From Fontibacillus phaseoli (GTDB taxonomy: Bacteria > Bacillota > Bacilli > Paenibacillales > Paenibacillaceae), in the NCBI RefSeq assembly GCF_003337355.1, contig NZ_QPJW01000001.1, forward strand, positions 62,001-126,000: a stretch of 64,000 bases of DNA, read 5' to 3'. Of this stretch, positions 19,056-30,100 are shown piece after piece. A program made the translations under genes and the position numbers. How positions within the stretch are numbered: position 1 is the first letter of the stretch; each line of letters begins with the position of its first letter. Below the pieces are notes generated by a model. That model worked only from the letters and a program-made list of their open reading frames with translations, was not told where the DNA came from and made no database searches.

Positions 19056-19189
19056 TATGATCCATGCCAACGGTTAATCCATAGTAACAGTGAAGGCCGA
19101 AACGCTTATGGAGGATAACGCAGGCTACTATGATTAAACCTGTAACTTTTCCGGACGGTCCTTCGTTCTTTATTATGGAGGTGTTACTT

Positions 19190-19672
19190 ATGACTAGACA
19201 TAAAAAATTACTAACATGTGCAGCAGTAGCAGTTCTGACACTCGCGCTTACAGCTTGTGGCGGAAACGCCGATAACGCTGGAAACAACGGTAACGCCGGA
19301 AATGCCGGTAATACTGAAAATACCGGAAATACCGGAAATACCGAGAACGACGGAAACGCGGCAAATCCGTCCTCGCCAAACAACCAGAATGACACGGGTA
19401 CGGGCAACACGGGAACGAATCAGCCGGATTCCGAAAATACCTCGAAAACGAAACAAGGAACAGGAACCTGGGTGGGACTCGAGGACAGTCATTCCGCTGA
19501 AATCATGATGAACGGGGTACCGGAATCTTTTCAATTGAGTGAAAGTGTTCAAGGAACAGCGGACGGGTTGAACCCCGACGATGCCGTGAATTTTGAATAT
19601 GAAGAGAAGGCAATAGAGGGCGAAGCATCGCTCAAGCAGAAAACGATTACCAAGCTGGGCAAAACCGGATGA
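19190..19672 (+). CDS. Putative lipoprotein with Asn-Gly/Asn-Thr repeats
   Basis: 160-residue exported lipoprotein of unknown function. A short signal peptide with lipobox L-T-A-C at about residue 23 would put it on the outer face of the membrane. A low-complexity segment of Asn, Gly, Thr, Ala and Glu repeats (about residues 25-75) follows. The C-terminal part (ETWVGLEDSHSAEI-like, here GTWVGLEDSHSAEI) may be a small folded domain. The frame is open from 19130, but ATG 19190 has GGAGGTG and directly precedes the signal peptide. I do not recognise a family beyond this. Confidence 0.75.
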   Translation: MTRHKKLLTCAAVAVLTLALTACGGNADNAGNNGNAGNAGNTENTGNTGNTENDGNAANPSSPNNQNDTGTGNTGTNQPDSENTSKTKQGTGTWVGLEDSHSAEIMMNGVPESFQLSESVQGTADGLNPDDAVNFEYEEKAIEGEASLKQKTITKLGKTG

Positions 19673-19693
19673 TGATGGATTTTTATTGAAAAG

Positions 19694-19732
19694 TAGGGGA
19701 TTCCGTGGATACGGGGTTCCCTTTTTTTGTTT
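19694..19732 (+). terminator. Terminator after the lipoprotein gene
   Basis: GGGATTCCGT pairs imperfectly with ACGGGGTTCCC (one mismatch, one bulge), followed by seven T. Confidence 0.65.
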
Positions 19733-19819
19733 ATGAAGGTTATCGGGATAAGAAATGCGGAGGATGGGAAAATAAGATGGGGAAAATCCCGATTCTTTTA
19801 TTCGAAAGGAAGGATAATT

Positions 19820-20398
19820 TTGATATTAGGTGCCCACGAAGCGTATGAATTAAGCGAACTGCTGCTGAGTTGCACGAACTCCATCCAAAGTATGGCGCTA
19901 TTTTTGAACCAGGCCCAGGATCCTGAACTGCGGGATATGATTTCCCGCCACTATGCCGTGCATATCCAGGATTACAATATGAAAGTGGAGTTTGCATCAA
20001 AAATGCAAGGCTCCCAAGATCAATTGGATGTGCCTAAGCTCACCGTGAATCCGATGACGCCTGCAACAGCAAGCGTAACTGCTGGTAATATACCGATTCA
20101 GCCGCAGGTCAAGCTGAATCAGCTTGACGACCGTGGCATCGCAACCTCGTACTTGCTTACCTTAAAGAGAGCGGGCCGGGAGTATGCATGGGCTACATTT
20201 GAGTGTTCGACGGTCCAATTACGGGTATTTTTGGAGGATGCATTCCGGATGTGCTCCCATCAAGCCTTTGAAGTATGGAATTACATGGTTCGCAAAGGTT
20301 GGTACATGGTGGCTAAGGCCCCGGATCAAACCCTGCAGACTATGGGGCAGATGTATCAGGAAGTCCCGTTCCATCAGCCCATGAACGTATACCGCTGA
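19820..20398 (+). CDS. Spore coat protein of the Coat F family
   Basis: 192-residue protein. The N-terminal part (HEAYELSELLLSCTNSIQSMALFLNQAQDPELRDMISRH) matches the helical Coat F pattern, in which helices carry regular hydrophobic spacing and a conserved His. A second helical block (about residues 115-180, RGIATSYLLTLKRAGREYAWATFE and VWNYMVRKGWY) is also typical. TTG 19820 has AAAGGAAGG upstream; the frame extends to 19727 without ribosome site. Likely expressed in the mother cell during sporulation. No operon partner. Confidence 0.8.
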   Translation: MILGAHEAYELSELLLSCTNSIQSMALFLNQAQDPELRDMISRHYAVHIQDYNMKVEFASKMQGSQDQLDVPKLTVNPMTPATASVTAGNIPIQPQVKLNQLDDRGIATSYLLTLKRAGREYAWATFECSTVQLRVFLEDAFRMCSHQAFEVWNYMVRKGWYMVAKAPDQTLQTMGQMYQEVPFHQPMNVYR

Positions 20399-20415
20399 AT
20401 AACGGTCGGATTGCG

Positions 20416-20460
20416 AGCTGTTTCTTACCCCCATCCTTTGGCGGAAGAAGCAGCTTTTTA
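20416..20460. terminator. Bidirectional terminator between convergent genes
   Basis: AGCTGTTTCTT (20416-20426) pairs with AAGAAGCAGCT (20445-20455) with one G-T pair, followed by TTTTTATTTT; it lies between the coat gene and the end of the AraC gene. Confidence 0.8.
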
Positions 20461-20462
20461 TT

Positions 20463-21338
20463 TTATTTCGAATATTGCTTGCGGAACTGCTGGGGAGAGC
20501 AGCCGTTTTTCAAGGTGAACCGGTTAGAGAAATAGGGAGCGTTTCTGAAGCCGACCTCCTTGGCGATTTCCGAAATCGGCCATTCGGTTTTGAGCAGCAG
20601 CAGCTTGGCCTGTTCAAGGCGATGGTGAAGCAAATAGTCGTTAGGCGTCATGCCGTAGACCTGCTTCATGCATCGGGTAATGTAGTTGTAATGAAAATGA
20701 AGCGCCTCCGAGAAACTTTGGCTCGTCAGTTCGGAGCGGTAATTGTTCTTGATGTATGCTTCCGCCTGTTCCGCCAAGGTAACGACCGGAGAAGCGTACT
20801 GTTCCAGTTGACGCAGGTCCATCATCCTGAGCAATTCTTCGAAAGTCTGCTGCTGCAACCAGTAGGCGCTGGATTGCCGTTCGGCAGAATACTGGAGCAA
20901 CCGGTCCATCAACTGGTAGGTCTGGCCGGGATAGGGCAGATTCCACATTTTTGGCAATTGGATAGAATACGGAGCTGTTTTGAAGAATCTGGAGTGTTCT
21001 TCCGTCGGAAGGGTAGCGGGGGTTTCGGATAAGGTCTCCTGCCAGGAACAGATGGTATGAAAATGGAGCCAGTAAAACGTGCACCGGTCCTCGCAGGGTT
21101 TGACGGCGTAATGGTACCGGTCCGGCAGCAGTAACAGCGATTGGCCGGCCTTCAGTTCCCACTGACGTTGTTCCTCTCCAATAAACAAAGTGCCTCTCTC
21201 GATAAACAGCAAATCGAATATGCCGATGTTATTACGGTTTGGATGCTGATCCCCGGCGTTATAAACGGCATAGCCGCAATCCAGGAAATATGGAGCCGGC
21301 GGTGCAGGGATGTGGACAATTTCGGTGGCTTTGATCAT
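20463..21338 (-). CDS. AraC-family transcriptional regulator, probably of the GH127 gene
   Basis: 291-residue regulator with an N-terminal cupin sensor domain (ERGTLFIGEEQRQWELKAGQSLLLLPDRYHY) and a C-terminal AraC DNA-binding domain (about residues 190-290: FSEALHFHYNYITRCMKQVYGMTPNDYLLHHRLEQAK and EVGFRNAPYFSNRFTLKNGCSPQQFR). ATG at 21338 with GAGGGA upstream. Divergent from the glycosidase gene with an AT-rich shared promoter region, so control of that gene by a plant-derived sugar is inferred. Confidence 0.87.
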   Translation of the reverse strand: MIKATEIVHIPAPPAPYFLDCGYAVYNAGDQHPNRNNIGIFDLLFIERGTLFIGEEQRQWELKAGQSLLLLPDRYHYAVKPCEDRCTFYWLHFHTICSWQETLSETPATLPTEEHSRFFKTAPYSIQLPKMWNLPYPGQTYQLMDRLLQYSAERQSSAYWLQQQTFEELLRMMDLRQLEQYASPVVTLAEQAEAYIKNNYRSELTSQSFSEALHFHYNYITRCMKQVYGMTPNDYLLHHRLEQAKLLLLKTEWPISEIAKEVGFRNAPYFSNRFTLKNGCSPQQFRKQYSK

Positions 21339-21382
21339 ATAGTTTCCCTCATTTTTTTGTGTGAAATATTATAAATATTAGG

Positions 21383-21411
21383 TTGGTTACAATTATATTA
21401 TTTATTATATA
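21383..21411 (+). promoter_or_regulatory. Candidate promoter of the GH127 gene
   Basis: TTGGTT (21383-21388), 17-bp spacer, TATATA (21406-21411) in a very AT-rich divergent gap. Weak but the best match in the region. Confidence 0.4.
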
Positions 21412-21469
21412 CATAAGCTAGAATAAATCTTGTCAGTATGATATTTCAAAAAGGGAGGGCTCTTCAATT

Positions 21470-23452
21470 ATGTACGGAACGGGAACGGATAAAATGGTTC
21501 ACTCTGCAAGAGTGCCTTTAAATCAAGTTCAGATTCAGGATGAATTCTGGAATTATTATATTCAACTGGTACGCGATGTGGTCGTCCCTTATCAATGGGA
21601 AGCGCTTAATGACCGGGTAGGCAGTGCGGAGCCGAGTGGAGCCGTTCGCAATTTTAAAATTGCGGCAGGTCTGGAACAGGGCGATTTTTACGGCATGGTG
21701 TTTCAGGATAGCGATATTGCCAAATGGCTCGAGGCGGTGGCCTATCTGTTAGAGGCGAAGCGTGATCCGGCCTTGGAGGAAATTGCGGACGGACTGATCG
21801 ATATTATTGCACTGGCCCAGCAGGATGACGGATATTTGAACACATATTTTACGGTAAAAGAACCGGGTCAGAAGTGGACCAATCTGGCGGAATGCCATGA
21901 ACTTTATTGCGCGGGCCATATGATCGAAGCGGGAGTAGCCTATTTCCAAGCTACGGGAAAAAGAAAGCTGCTTGACGTCGTCAGCCGGTTCGCGGATCAT
22001 ATCGACTCCGTCTTCGGAACCGAGCCGGGGAAACTGGCGGGTTATGACGGACACCAGGAGATCGAGCTGGCGCTCGTGAAGTTGTATCAGGCGACGGGGA
22101 ATGAACGCTATTTGCGGCTCGGCCGTTATTTTGTGGATCAACGGGGGCAAAAGCCGAGTTTTTATCAGATCCAGTTGGATGAACGCGGCGGGAAAACCCA
22201 TTGGCCGTCAGGTAATGAAGCGGTCGACTTGGAATATAACCAGTCGCATCTGCCGGTGAGGGAGCAGGAGAAGGCCATCGGCCATGCGGTTCGCCTGCTC
22301 TATATGCTGACCGGGATGGCGGACGTAGCGGCCGAAACGGGGGATAAATCCCTGCTTGCCGCCTGCCGGAAGCTATGGGATAACATCGTATCCCGGCAAA
22401 TGTACATTACGGGCGGTGTAGGCTCCATGCCGCAGGGAGAAGCCTTTTCGTTCGATTACGATCTGCCGAACGATACGGTGTATGCGGAGACTTGCGCTTC
22501 GATCGGACTGATCTTCTTTGCCCAGCGGATGCTGCGGATCGCGCCGGAGTCCCAATTTGCCGACGTGATGGAAAGAGCATTGTACAATACGGTGGTTGGC
22601 GGCATGTCTCGCGACGGCAAGCATTTCTTCTATGTAAATCCGCTGGAGGTCGATCCGAAGGCTTGCGGCGGAGCGAACCGCAAGTACGACCATATCAAGC
22701 CGGTGCGCCAGGAATGGTTCGGCTGCGCCTGTTGTCCGCCTAACGTGGCCCGCCTGCTGGCTTCCTTGGGCGAATATATTTACACGGTGCAAGGGAACAC
22801 CTTGTACACGCATTTATATATCGGCGGGGAAGCGGCGCTTGAGGTTGCAGGAAACAAAGTTACACTGAAGCAAACTTCAAACTATCCGTGGGACGGCAAG
22901 ATCAAGCTGGAAGTGATCCGGGCGGAAGCCGGGGAAGCTTTTGGTTTGGCGGTGCGCATTCCGGGTTGGTGCAAAGAGGCATCGCTGACGGTAAACGGGG
23001 CGGGCTATCCGCTGAACGATCAGACTATGATCAACGGCTATGCCCGTATTGAGCGGGCATGGCAGCCGGGCGACATTCTTGAGCTGCGAGTTGAGATGCC
23101 GGTCACGCGAATATACAGCCATCCACTGGTCCGCGCGAATGCCGGGAAGGTTGCGCTGCAAAGGGGACCGCTCGTTTACTGCCTGGAACAGGCGGATAAC
23201 GGACCACATTTGCACGAGATCGTATTGCCGCGGGATGCGGAATTCAGGGCCGGAAAGGAAGACAGCCTTCTCGGCGGTATCGTATCCATCGAGGCCGAAG
23301 CGCTTCGGCTGCGGGACGAGGAATGGCCCGGCGGACTGTATAGCTCGGAACCGGCGCCGGGAATGAAGAACGACACCGTCAAGTTCATCCCTTACTACGC
23401 CTGGGCGAATCGCGGAGAAGGCGAAATGAGCGTGTGGGTAAGAGAGCAGTAA
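21470..23452 (+). CDS. Glycoside hydrolase family 127 (beta-L-arabinofuranosidase type)
   Basis: 660-residue cytoplasmic enzyme of the DUF1680/GH127 family, which releases L-arabinofuranose from plant glycans. The zinc/thiolate active site is visible: Glu340 and Cys342 in YAETCASIG, and the Cys421-Cys422 pair in CACCPPNVARLL, matching the Glu-Cys and Cys-Cys ligands known for characterised members. No signal peptide, so it should act on imported oligosaccharides. ATG after AAAGGGAGGG. Length is normal. It is paired with the divergent AraC regulator and no transporter is adjacent. Confidence 0.9.
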   Translation: MYGTGTDKMVHSARVPLNQVQIQDEFWNYYIQLVRDVVVPYQWEALNDRVGSAEPSGAVRNFKIAAGLEQGDFYGMVFQDSDIAKWLEAVAYLLEAKRDPALEEIADGLIDIIALAQQDDGYLNTYFTVKEPGQKWTNLAECHELYCAGHMIEAGVAYFQATGKRKLLDVVSRFADHIDSVFGTEPGKLAGYDGHQEIELALVKLYQATGNERYLRLGRYFVDQRGQKPSFYQIQLDERGGKTHWPSGNEAVDLEYNQSHLPVREQEKAIGHAVRLLYMLTGMADVAAETGDKSLLAACRKLWDNIVSRQMYITGGVGSMPQGEAFSFDYDLPNDTVYAETCASIGLIFFAQRMLRIAPESQFADVMERALYNTVVGGMSRDGKHFFYVNPLEVDPKACGGANRKYDHIKPVRQEWFGCACCPPNVARLLASLGEYIYTVQGNTLYTHLYIGGEAALEVAGNKVTLKQTSNYPWDGKIKLEVIRAEAGEAFGLAVRIPGWCKEASLTVNGAGYPLNDQTMINGYARIERAWQPGDILELRVEMPVTRIYSHPLVRANAGKVALQRGPLVYCLEQADNGPHLHEIVLPRDAEFRAGKEDSLLGGIVSIEAEALRLRDEEWPGGLYSSEPAPGMKNDTVKFIPYYAWANRGEGEMSVWVREQ

Positions 23453-23466
23453 ACATTTGAACGGGA

Positions 23467-23518
23467 AAAGGCCGGTCCATCGCTGTTTTTAGCAGCAGCG
23501 ATAGGGACGGTCTTTTTT
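23467..23518 (+). terminator. Terminator after the GH127 gene
   Basis: GGTCCATCGCTG pairs with CAGCGATAGGGACGG (small internal loop), followed by TCTTTTTT. Confidence 0.8.
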
Positions 23519-23615
23519 ATGAGGTTTATGGGGAATGTATCTGTGCTTTTGGAGGGGGTGGGGTAGGCGTAGGTGTAGGAGTGTGGTGCGTGCGAGAGAG
23601 TTCCTTGTGGCAATC

Positions 23616-23795
23616 AACTGGATTTCTTACAGTTATTTTTCTGATTGCGGCTGGTTTTGGGAGAATAACTGCAAAACCTCCAGTTAAATTAGACCAATTG
23701 GCCCGATTTCAGCTTCAATCCGTTAATTAGCTGGAGATTCTCCAGTTAATGGAGTCGGAATCGGCCAATTGCGAGAATTACCTACATGTTTTCCA
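23616..23795. repeat. Cluster of AACTGG...CCAGTT palindromic repeats
   Basis: Four diverged copies of a short palindrome with core AACTGGAAAACCTCCAGTT (for example AACTGCAAAACCTCCAGTT near 23668, and CTGGAGATTCTCCAG near 23731). The same family recurs at 39750-39945. The gap from 23520 to 24150 holds no gene that I can support. Confidence 0.7.
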
Positions 23796-24021
23796 GTTAA
23801 ATTCTCTGAGGACCTGGAGCGGACTCTGGTAGTGGGATCTGGAGCAATGGGCCGTGTGTAGCGAGAGAAAACATTCATATTAACTTTAACAGATGAGGAA
23901 CGGACCAACGGACCTGAACAGTGGGGCAGTGGACAGCAAGACGGGCCTCGAATGGCGGCTAGTTAGTCAAGTTCTCGTACTGTATCCATGCAGGAGCCTT
24001 TTGCTGTTTATAGACTAATTG

Positions 24022-24050
24022 TTGTTGACCCGCTTTGCCGGCGGGATAAT
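24022..24050 (+). promoter_or_regulatory. Possible promoter of the giant repeat gene
   Basis: TTGTTG (24022-24027), 17-bp spacer, GATAAT (24045-24050), about 120 bp before the start. A nearer CATATGATG at about 24128 resembles a sporulation sigma-E/sigma-K -10 element. Neither is strong. Confidence 0.25.
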
Positions 24051-24173
24051 GGAAGAATTGCAAAGAAACTTTTCTGCTTTTTGATCGCGCTGGGAAGCGA
24101 AGCTGTGACAAGGGCCCAAAATTCCGCATATGATGCCTAAGACGATCATCTTGTGGCAAAGGAGAGGACGGCT

Positions 24174-27100
24174 CTGAAAAAGAAAATCAGAACCACGAAA
24201 CCCAGCAGAGCGAGAAAGTCGCTCTACTATGTGGATAATCCGGAAATAAACGAGTTGACTATGCTGGAGGAAGGGAATTCCGGTATCAGAAGTGATCTGG
24301 CCAGAGAGATGAAAATTCATCAGTCTCTTCCTGTCTTGGAAGTTACGAACGTGGAAGAGGTGGAGGAGGAGGAGCCTTTCGAGGTAATGCCCGTGGTAAA
24401 ACCTGAGATAAAACAGGAGGTGAAAAAAGAGCCGGTCATTATTATTGAAGAGGCTCCTGTACCGGTTTTTTCGAAAAAGGATCATGTAAAGGAACTGGAG
24501 ACGCTGCTGGAGGAGAAGCAGTCTCCGGAAACTCAAGGGGGCATCATCTACACCGACGATTTGACGGATGCATCGGTCACGGGCGATAAAATCGCACCGT
24601 ATACTATCGATTCCGGCAAAATCAAATTCGGGACGATCGGCTCGGCATGGCTGGCCGACTATGCGGTGCTTGGAAGCAAGCTGGCCGATGGTGCCGTCGT
24701 CGCTTCCAAAGTAGCCCCGTTGTCGATTCGGGGCGACCATCTGATTGACGGAGCCGTGGAAGGGAGAAATATCCGCGACCGGTCGATCGGAGGCAGCAAG
24801 CTGGAAGACGGCAGCGTCACCGGGGATAAGCTTGCAGACGGGATCATTGACGGCGGCAAGCTTGCGGACAACTCAATCGAGAGTCGCCATCTGAGCGAGT
24901 GGATCGTGACTACGGATCTGATCCAGGATCAGGCCGTAACTCCGGAGAAAATCCGCAGCGCCGCAATCCGTTCCATTCATATGGAAAACGGAGCCGTAGA
25001 TACTTCGAAGCTGGGAGAAGCCTCCGTAACGGCTTCCAAAATTCGGGATGGAGCGATTACGGCGTCGAAATTGCAGGAAGGGGCCGTCGAGAGCAGACAT
25101 TTGGCCGAGAATGCCATCACGGTTCGGCATTTGGCTCCGGGCATGATCAGCAATGAACATTTGGGCGCATCGAGCGTGGGAACCGAGCAACTCAGGGGCG
25201 GGATTGTCTCTTCCTCCCATATCGGCGATCAGGTCATCCAGTCCCGCCACATCTTTCCAGGTGTCGTGGAGTCCTACCATTTGAAGCCGGGAAGCGTCGG
25301 CGAAGTTCAGATCGGCAACGGGGAAATCCATGGCAGACATTTGGCGGATAAAAGCATTTTGTCCACGAAACTTTCCGACCAATCCGTCGGTACTTCGCAA
25401 GTGGTTGATCAGGCGATTACTTCATCCAAAATTGCCGACCAGAGCATTTTGCCGAATAAAATCTCCGATGAAGCGGTCCTGACCCGTCATCTTGCCAAAT
25501 CCGCCGTTCATGGTCCGCAGTTGGCCCAGGAATCGGTAACATCGTTTCATTTGTCGCCCGGCTCGGTGATGGGCGAGCAAATCGCCATAGAGGCCGTTCA
25601 GGAACGCCATCTGGGACGTGGAGCGGTGACAGGCAACAAAATTGAGGGGGCGTCGATCTCATCGGCTCATCTTGCATCGGAGTCGGTAGCCGAAAGGCAT
25701 CTTCAAAATGGAAGTGTTACGGGTTCCAAGCTGGCCGACGGCAATATTACGGAGAGCAAGCTTGCACCCGGAGCGGTAACCGGAGCCGCCATCGGCCCGG
25801 AGCAAATTGCTTCCAGGCATATTTTGCCGGGATCGATCTTCCGGCTCCATCTGGCCGAGAACAGCATTGACAGCAGTCTCCTTCAGGCCGGAACGATTAA
25901 AGAGGAACACATAGGCAGCGGAGCGATATTTTCCAGACATTTGCAAGACCATGCGATTACCTCTTTAAAACTATCGCCGGAGAGCGTCACAACCGACAAG
26001 CTGAACGATTTGGCGGTTACCGCCCCGAAGCTGGCCGAGGGTAGCATTGTGGCATCCAAAATCGCTCCGGGTTCCTTGGAATCCTGGCACATTGCCCCGG
26101 GGGCGATCCAAGCCGAAGGAGTGGCGGAGGATGCCATCGCGAACCGGCATCTGGCAGCCGGCGCAGTCGGCACGGAGCAGGTTCAGCAGGGTGCGGTACA
26201 TGAACCGCATCTCGCATCGGAAGCCGTTTCGGAACGCACGATTCAAAGCGAAGCGGTTACGGCCGGGAAATTGGCAGCAGGCGCGGTAAAGACCCGTCAT
26301 TTGGGGGAAAACAGCGTGGAGGGAGTTCATCTGGCGACCGGAGTCGTCGATTCCCGCCATCTGACCTCGGGCGCGGTAAAAAGGGAGCATTTATCCGGCG
26401 GTCTTCAAAAAGAAGGCCTGCTGCCGGGCGAAGGGATCAGCGGCGCAGATCTTCAGCCGGCTTCCATCCAGCGTGCTCATTTGCAAAAGGGGATCGTGGA
26501 TTCCGATGTCCTGAAAGAAAGATCGGTGGGCGCCGTCCATCTGCAGCCTCAGGCCGTTCAAAGCCATCAACTTGCCGGAGCGGTGATTCGCAGCGAGCAT
26601 CTCACGGAAGAGTTGATTGAGCCCCGCCATCTGGCGACGGGCAGCGTGAATGGCAGGATACTCGCCGACCAGGTGATCGAACCCCGCCATATTCAAATCA
26701 ATGCCGTAACGGTCGCTCATTTATCTCCCGAATTGCAGCATAACGGCTTGCTGCCGGAGGCGGGGATCAGCGGAGAGGATCTTCAGGCGGGATCGATTCG
26801 CCGTCAGCATTTTCTGAAAGGGGCGGTCGATGGCGAGGTACTGCAAAACGAATCGGTAGGCGCTTTGCATCTGAAGCTCCAGTCGGTCCAATGCTATCAT
26901 CTTATGGATGAAGCGGTGCAGAGCCAGCACCTATCTCCGGGTAATATTCAGTCCCGCCATTTGGCTAAGGCCATCATCGAGGGCGGCCACATTGCGGAAG
27001 GGGCGGTGCAATCCGGTCATATCGCGCCCAATGCGGTAACGGTGTCGCATTTTTCCGCCGAGTTGCAACGTGATGGATTGCTGCCGGAGGCGGGAATCAG

Positions 27101-30100
27101 CGGAGCAAATGTGCAGCCGGAATCGATCGGCCGCAAGCATTTGCAGGCAGGGTCCGTAAACGCCGGGGTGTTGGGGATCCAATCCGTAGGTTCGGAACAT
27201 TTGCAATCGAACGCGGTGTACAGCCAACACTTGACGACTGGTGCGGTGCTGAGCCAGCATGTCGGCAAAAGTGTCATCCGTGCGCAGCATCTGACGGAAG
27301 ACGCCATTGAAGGCGGACATATTACGAATGCGGCCGTGCATTCCGGACACATCGCACCTAACGCGGTGGCTGCCTGGCATTTGTCCGCCGACCTGCAGCG
27401 GGAAGGTTTGCTGCCGGAAGAAGGAATCGGCGGATCGGATATTCAGCCGGGGGCGATCGGTAGCACTCATTTGCAGGCGGATGCCGTAAGCGCCGAATCG
27501 CTGGGCAGTCAGTCCGTAGGCTGTGATCATTTGCAGCCTGAGGCGGTGCAAAGCCGGCATATCACAAACGGAGCGGTGCTTGAACAGCACCTTGGCGGCG
27601 GCGCGGTGCACGCCCAGCATCTGGCGGAAGCCACCGTCGAGAGCGGGCATCTCACGGAAGCGGCGGTGCAAGCCATTCATATCGGACCGAACGCGGTGAC
27701 GGCGTGGCACTTGTCCACGGACCTGCAGCGGGAAGGCTTGCTGCCGGAAGAGGGAATCGGCGGATCGGACCTACAACCCGGTTCGATCGGTGGGATTCAC
27801 TTGCAGGCCGGGGCCGTAAGCGCTGAGGCGCTGGGCAGCCAGTCCGTGGGTCCGGAGCATTTGCTGGCTGAAGCCGTGCAAAGTCGGCATATCGGCAACG
27901 CAGCAGTGCTCGGACAGCACTTGAGCAGCGCCGCAATCGGACCGCAGCATTTGGCAGAAGGTTCCGTCGAGAGCGGGCATCTCACGGAGGCGGCGGTGCA
28001 AGCCATTCATATCGGACCGAACGCGGTGACCACGTGGCATTTGGCGGGCGATCTGCAGCGGGACGGTCTGCTGCCGGAGAACGGGATCAGCGGGGAAGAT
28101 GTGCAGCCCGGTTCGATCGGAGGCAGTCACTTACAGGCGGGAGCGGTGAACGCTGTAGCGTTAGGCAGCGAGTCCGTAGGTGCGGAACATTTGCAGGCCG
28201 GGGCGGTGCAAAGCCGGCACATCGGTACTGGAACGGTACTTGAACAACACTTGGGCCACGGTGTAATCCAGGCGAAACATCTGGGAGAAGACGCCGTTGA
28301 AGGTGCCCATATCGTCGAATCGGCGATACATTCCGGTCATATCGGACCGAATGCGGTAACGGCGTGGCATTTGTCCGAGAACCTGCAGCGGGACGGTTTA
28401 TTGCCGGAGAACGGAATCGGCGGAGAAGATGTGCGGCCCGGTTCGATTGGCGGCAAACATTTGCAAAACGGAGCGGTAACCGCCGAGGCGCTGGGCCGTG
28501 AGGCAGTAGGTCCGGAACATTTGCAGACCGGGGTATTGCAAAGCCAGCATTTGACTGACGGAGCGGTGTTTGGACAGCATCTGGGCCATGGCATCATTCA
28601 AACGAAGCATCTGGCTGAAGGCATTGTTGAGGGCGTCAATATCGCGGAATCGGCGATACATTCCGGCCATATCGGACCAAATGCGGTAACGGCGTGGCAT
28701 TTGTCCGAGGACCTGCAGCGGGACGGTTTATTGCCGGAGAACGGAATCGGCGGAGAAGATGTGCGGCCCGGTTCGATTGGCGGCAAACATTTGCAAACCG
28801 GAGCGGTAACCGCCGAGGCGCTGGGCCGTGAAGCGGTAGGCCCGGAACATTTGCAAACCGGGGTACTCCAAAGCCAACATTTGACTGACGGGGCGGTGCT
28901 CGGACAGCATCTTGGTCAGGGCATCATTCAAACGAAGCATCTGGCGGAAGGCGTTGTTGAGGGCGTCAATATTGCCGAAGAGGCGATAAATTTCGGGCAT
29001 ATCGGACCTCAAGCAGTAACGTCGTGGCATTTGTCCGAGGATCTGCAACTGAACGGTTTGCTGCCGGAGAACGGGATCAGCGGAGAAGATGTGCAGCCCG
29101 GTTCGATCGGAAGCGAGCATTTGCAGGCAGGCGCCGTGAACAGTGAAGCGTTGGGCCGCGAGTCCGTACGTTCGGAACATGTGCAGCCTGGAGCGGTGCA
29201 AAGCCGGCATATTGCGGAGAGTTCGGTACTTGAACAGCACTTGGGCCGCGGCGTAATCCAGACGCAGCATCTGGCGGAAGGCGCCGTTGAGGGCGCCAAT
29301 ATCGCGGAATCGGCAATACATTCCGACCATATCGGACCTCAAGCGGTAACGTCGTGGCATTTGTCCGAGGACCTGCAACTGAACGGTTTGTTGCCGGAGA
29401 GCGGAATCCGTGGAGAAGATATGCAGCCCGGTTCGATCGGAAGCGAGCATTTGCAGGCGGGAGCCGTAATCGGTGAGGCGCTGGGCCGTGAGTCCGTAGG
29501 CTCGGAACATTTGCAGGCCGGGGCCGTGCAAAGTCAGCATATTGCGGAGAGATCCGTGCTTGAACAGCACCTGGGCCTTGGAATAATCCAGACCGAGCAT
29601 CTGGCGGAAGGCGCCGTTAAGGACGATAATATCGCGGAATCAGCAATACATTCAGGCCATATCGGGCCGCAAGCGGTGACGGCGTGGCATTTGTCCAGCG
29701 ATTTGCAGCGGGACGGTTTGTTGCCGGAGAACGGGATTACCGGCAGCGATGTACAGCCGGGGGCGATAAGCCGTAAACATTTGCAGGTAGCTTCCGTGGA
29801 TGCCAAGGTATTGGGCCGCCAGTCCGTAGGCCCGGACCATCTGCAGATGAATAGCGTATATAGTCAACATTTGACGATCGGAGCGGTACTGGAGCATCAT
29901 TTAGGCCACGGCACGGTTCATTCACAGCATTTGGCAGAAGGCATCATCGAGGCGCGTCATCTTGCCGAAGGCGTGCTGGAGTCCGGCCATATCGGATTCA
30001 ACGCGGTAACGGCTGCGCATTTATCGGCTGAATTGCTGCAAAGCGGTTTACTGCCGATAGACGGAATCAACGGGGCCGACCTGCAATCGGGTTCGATTGG

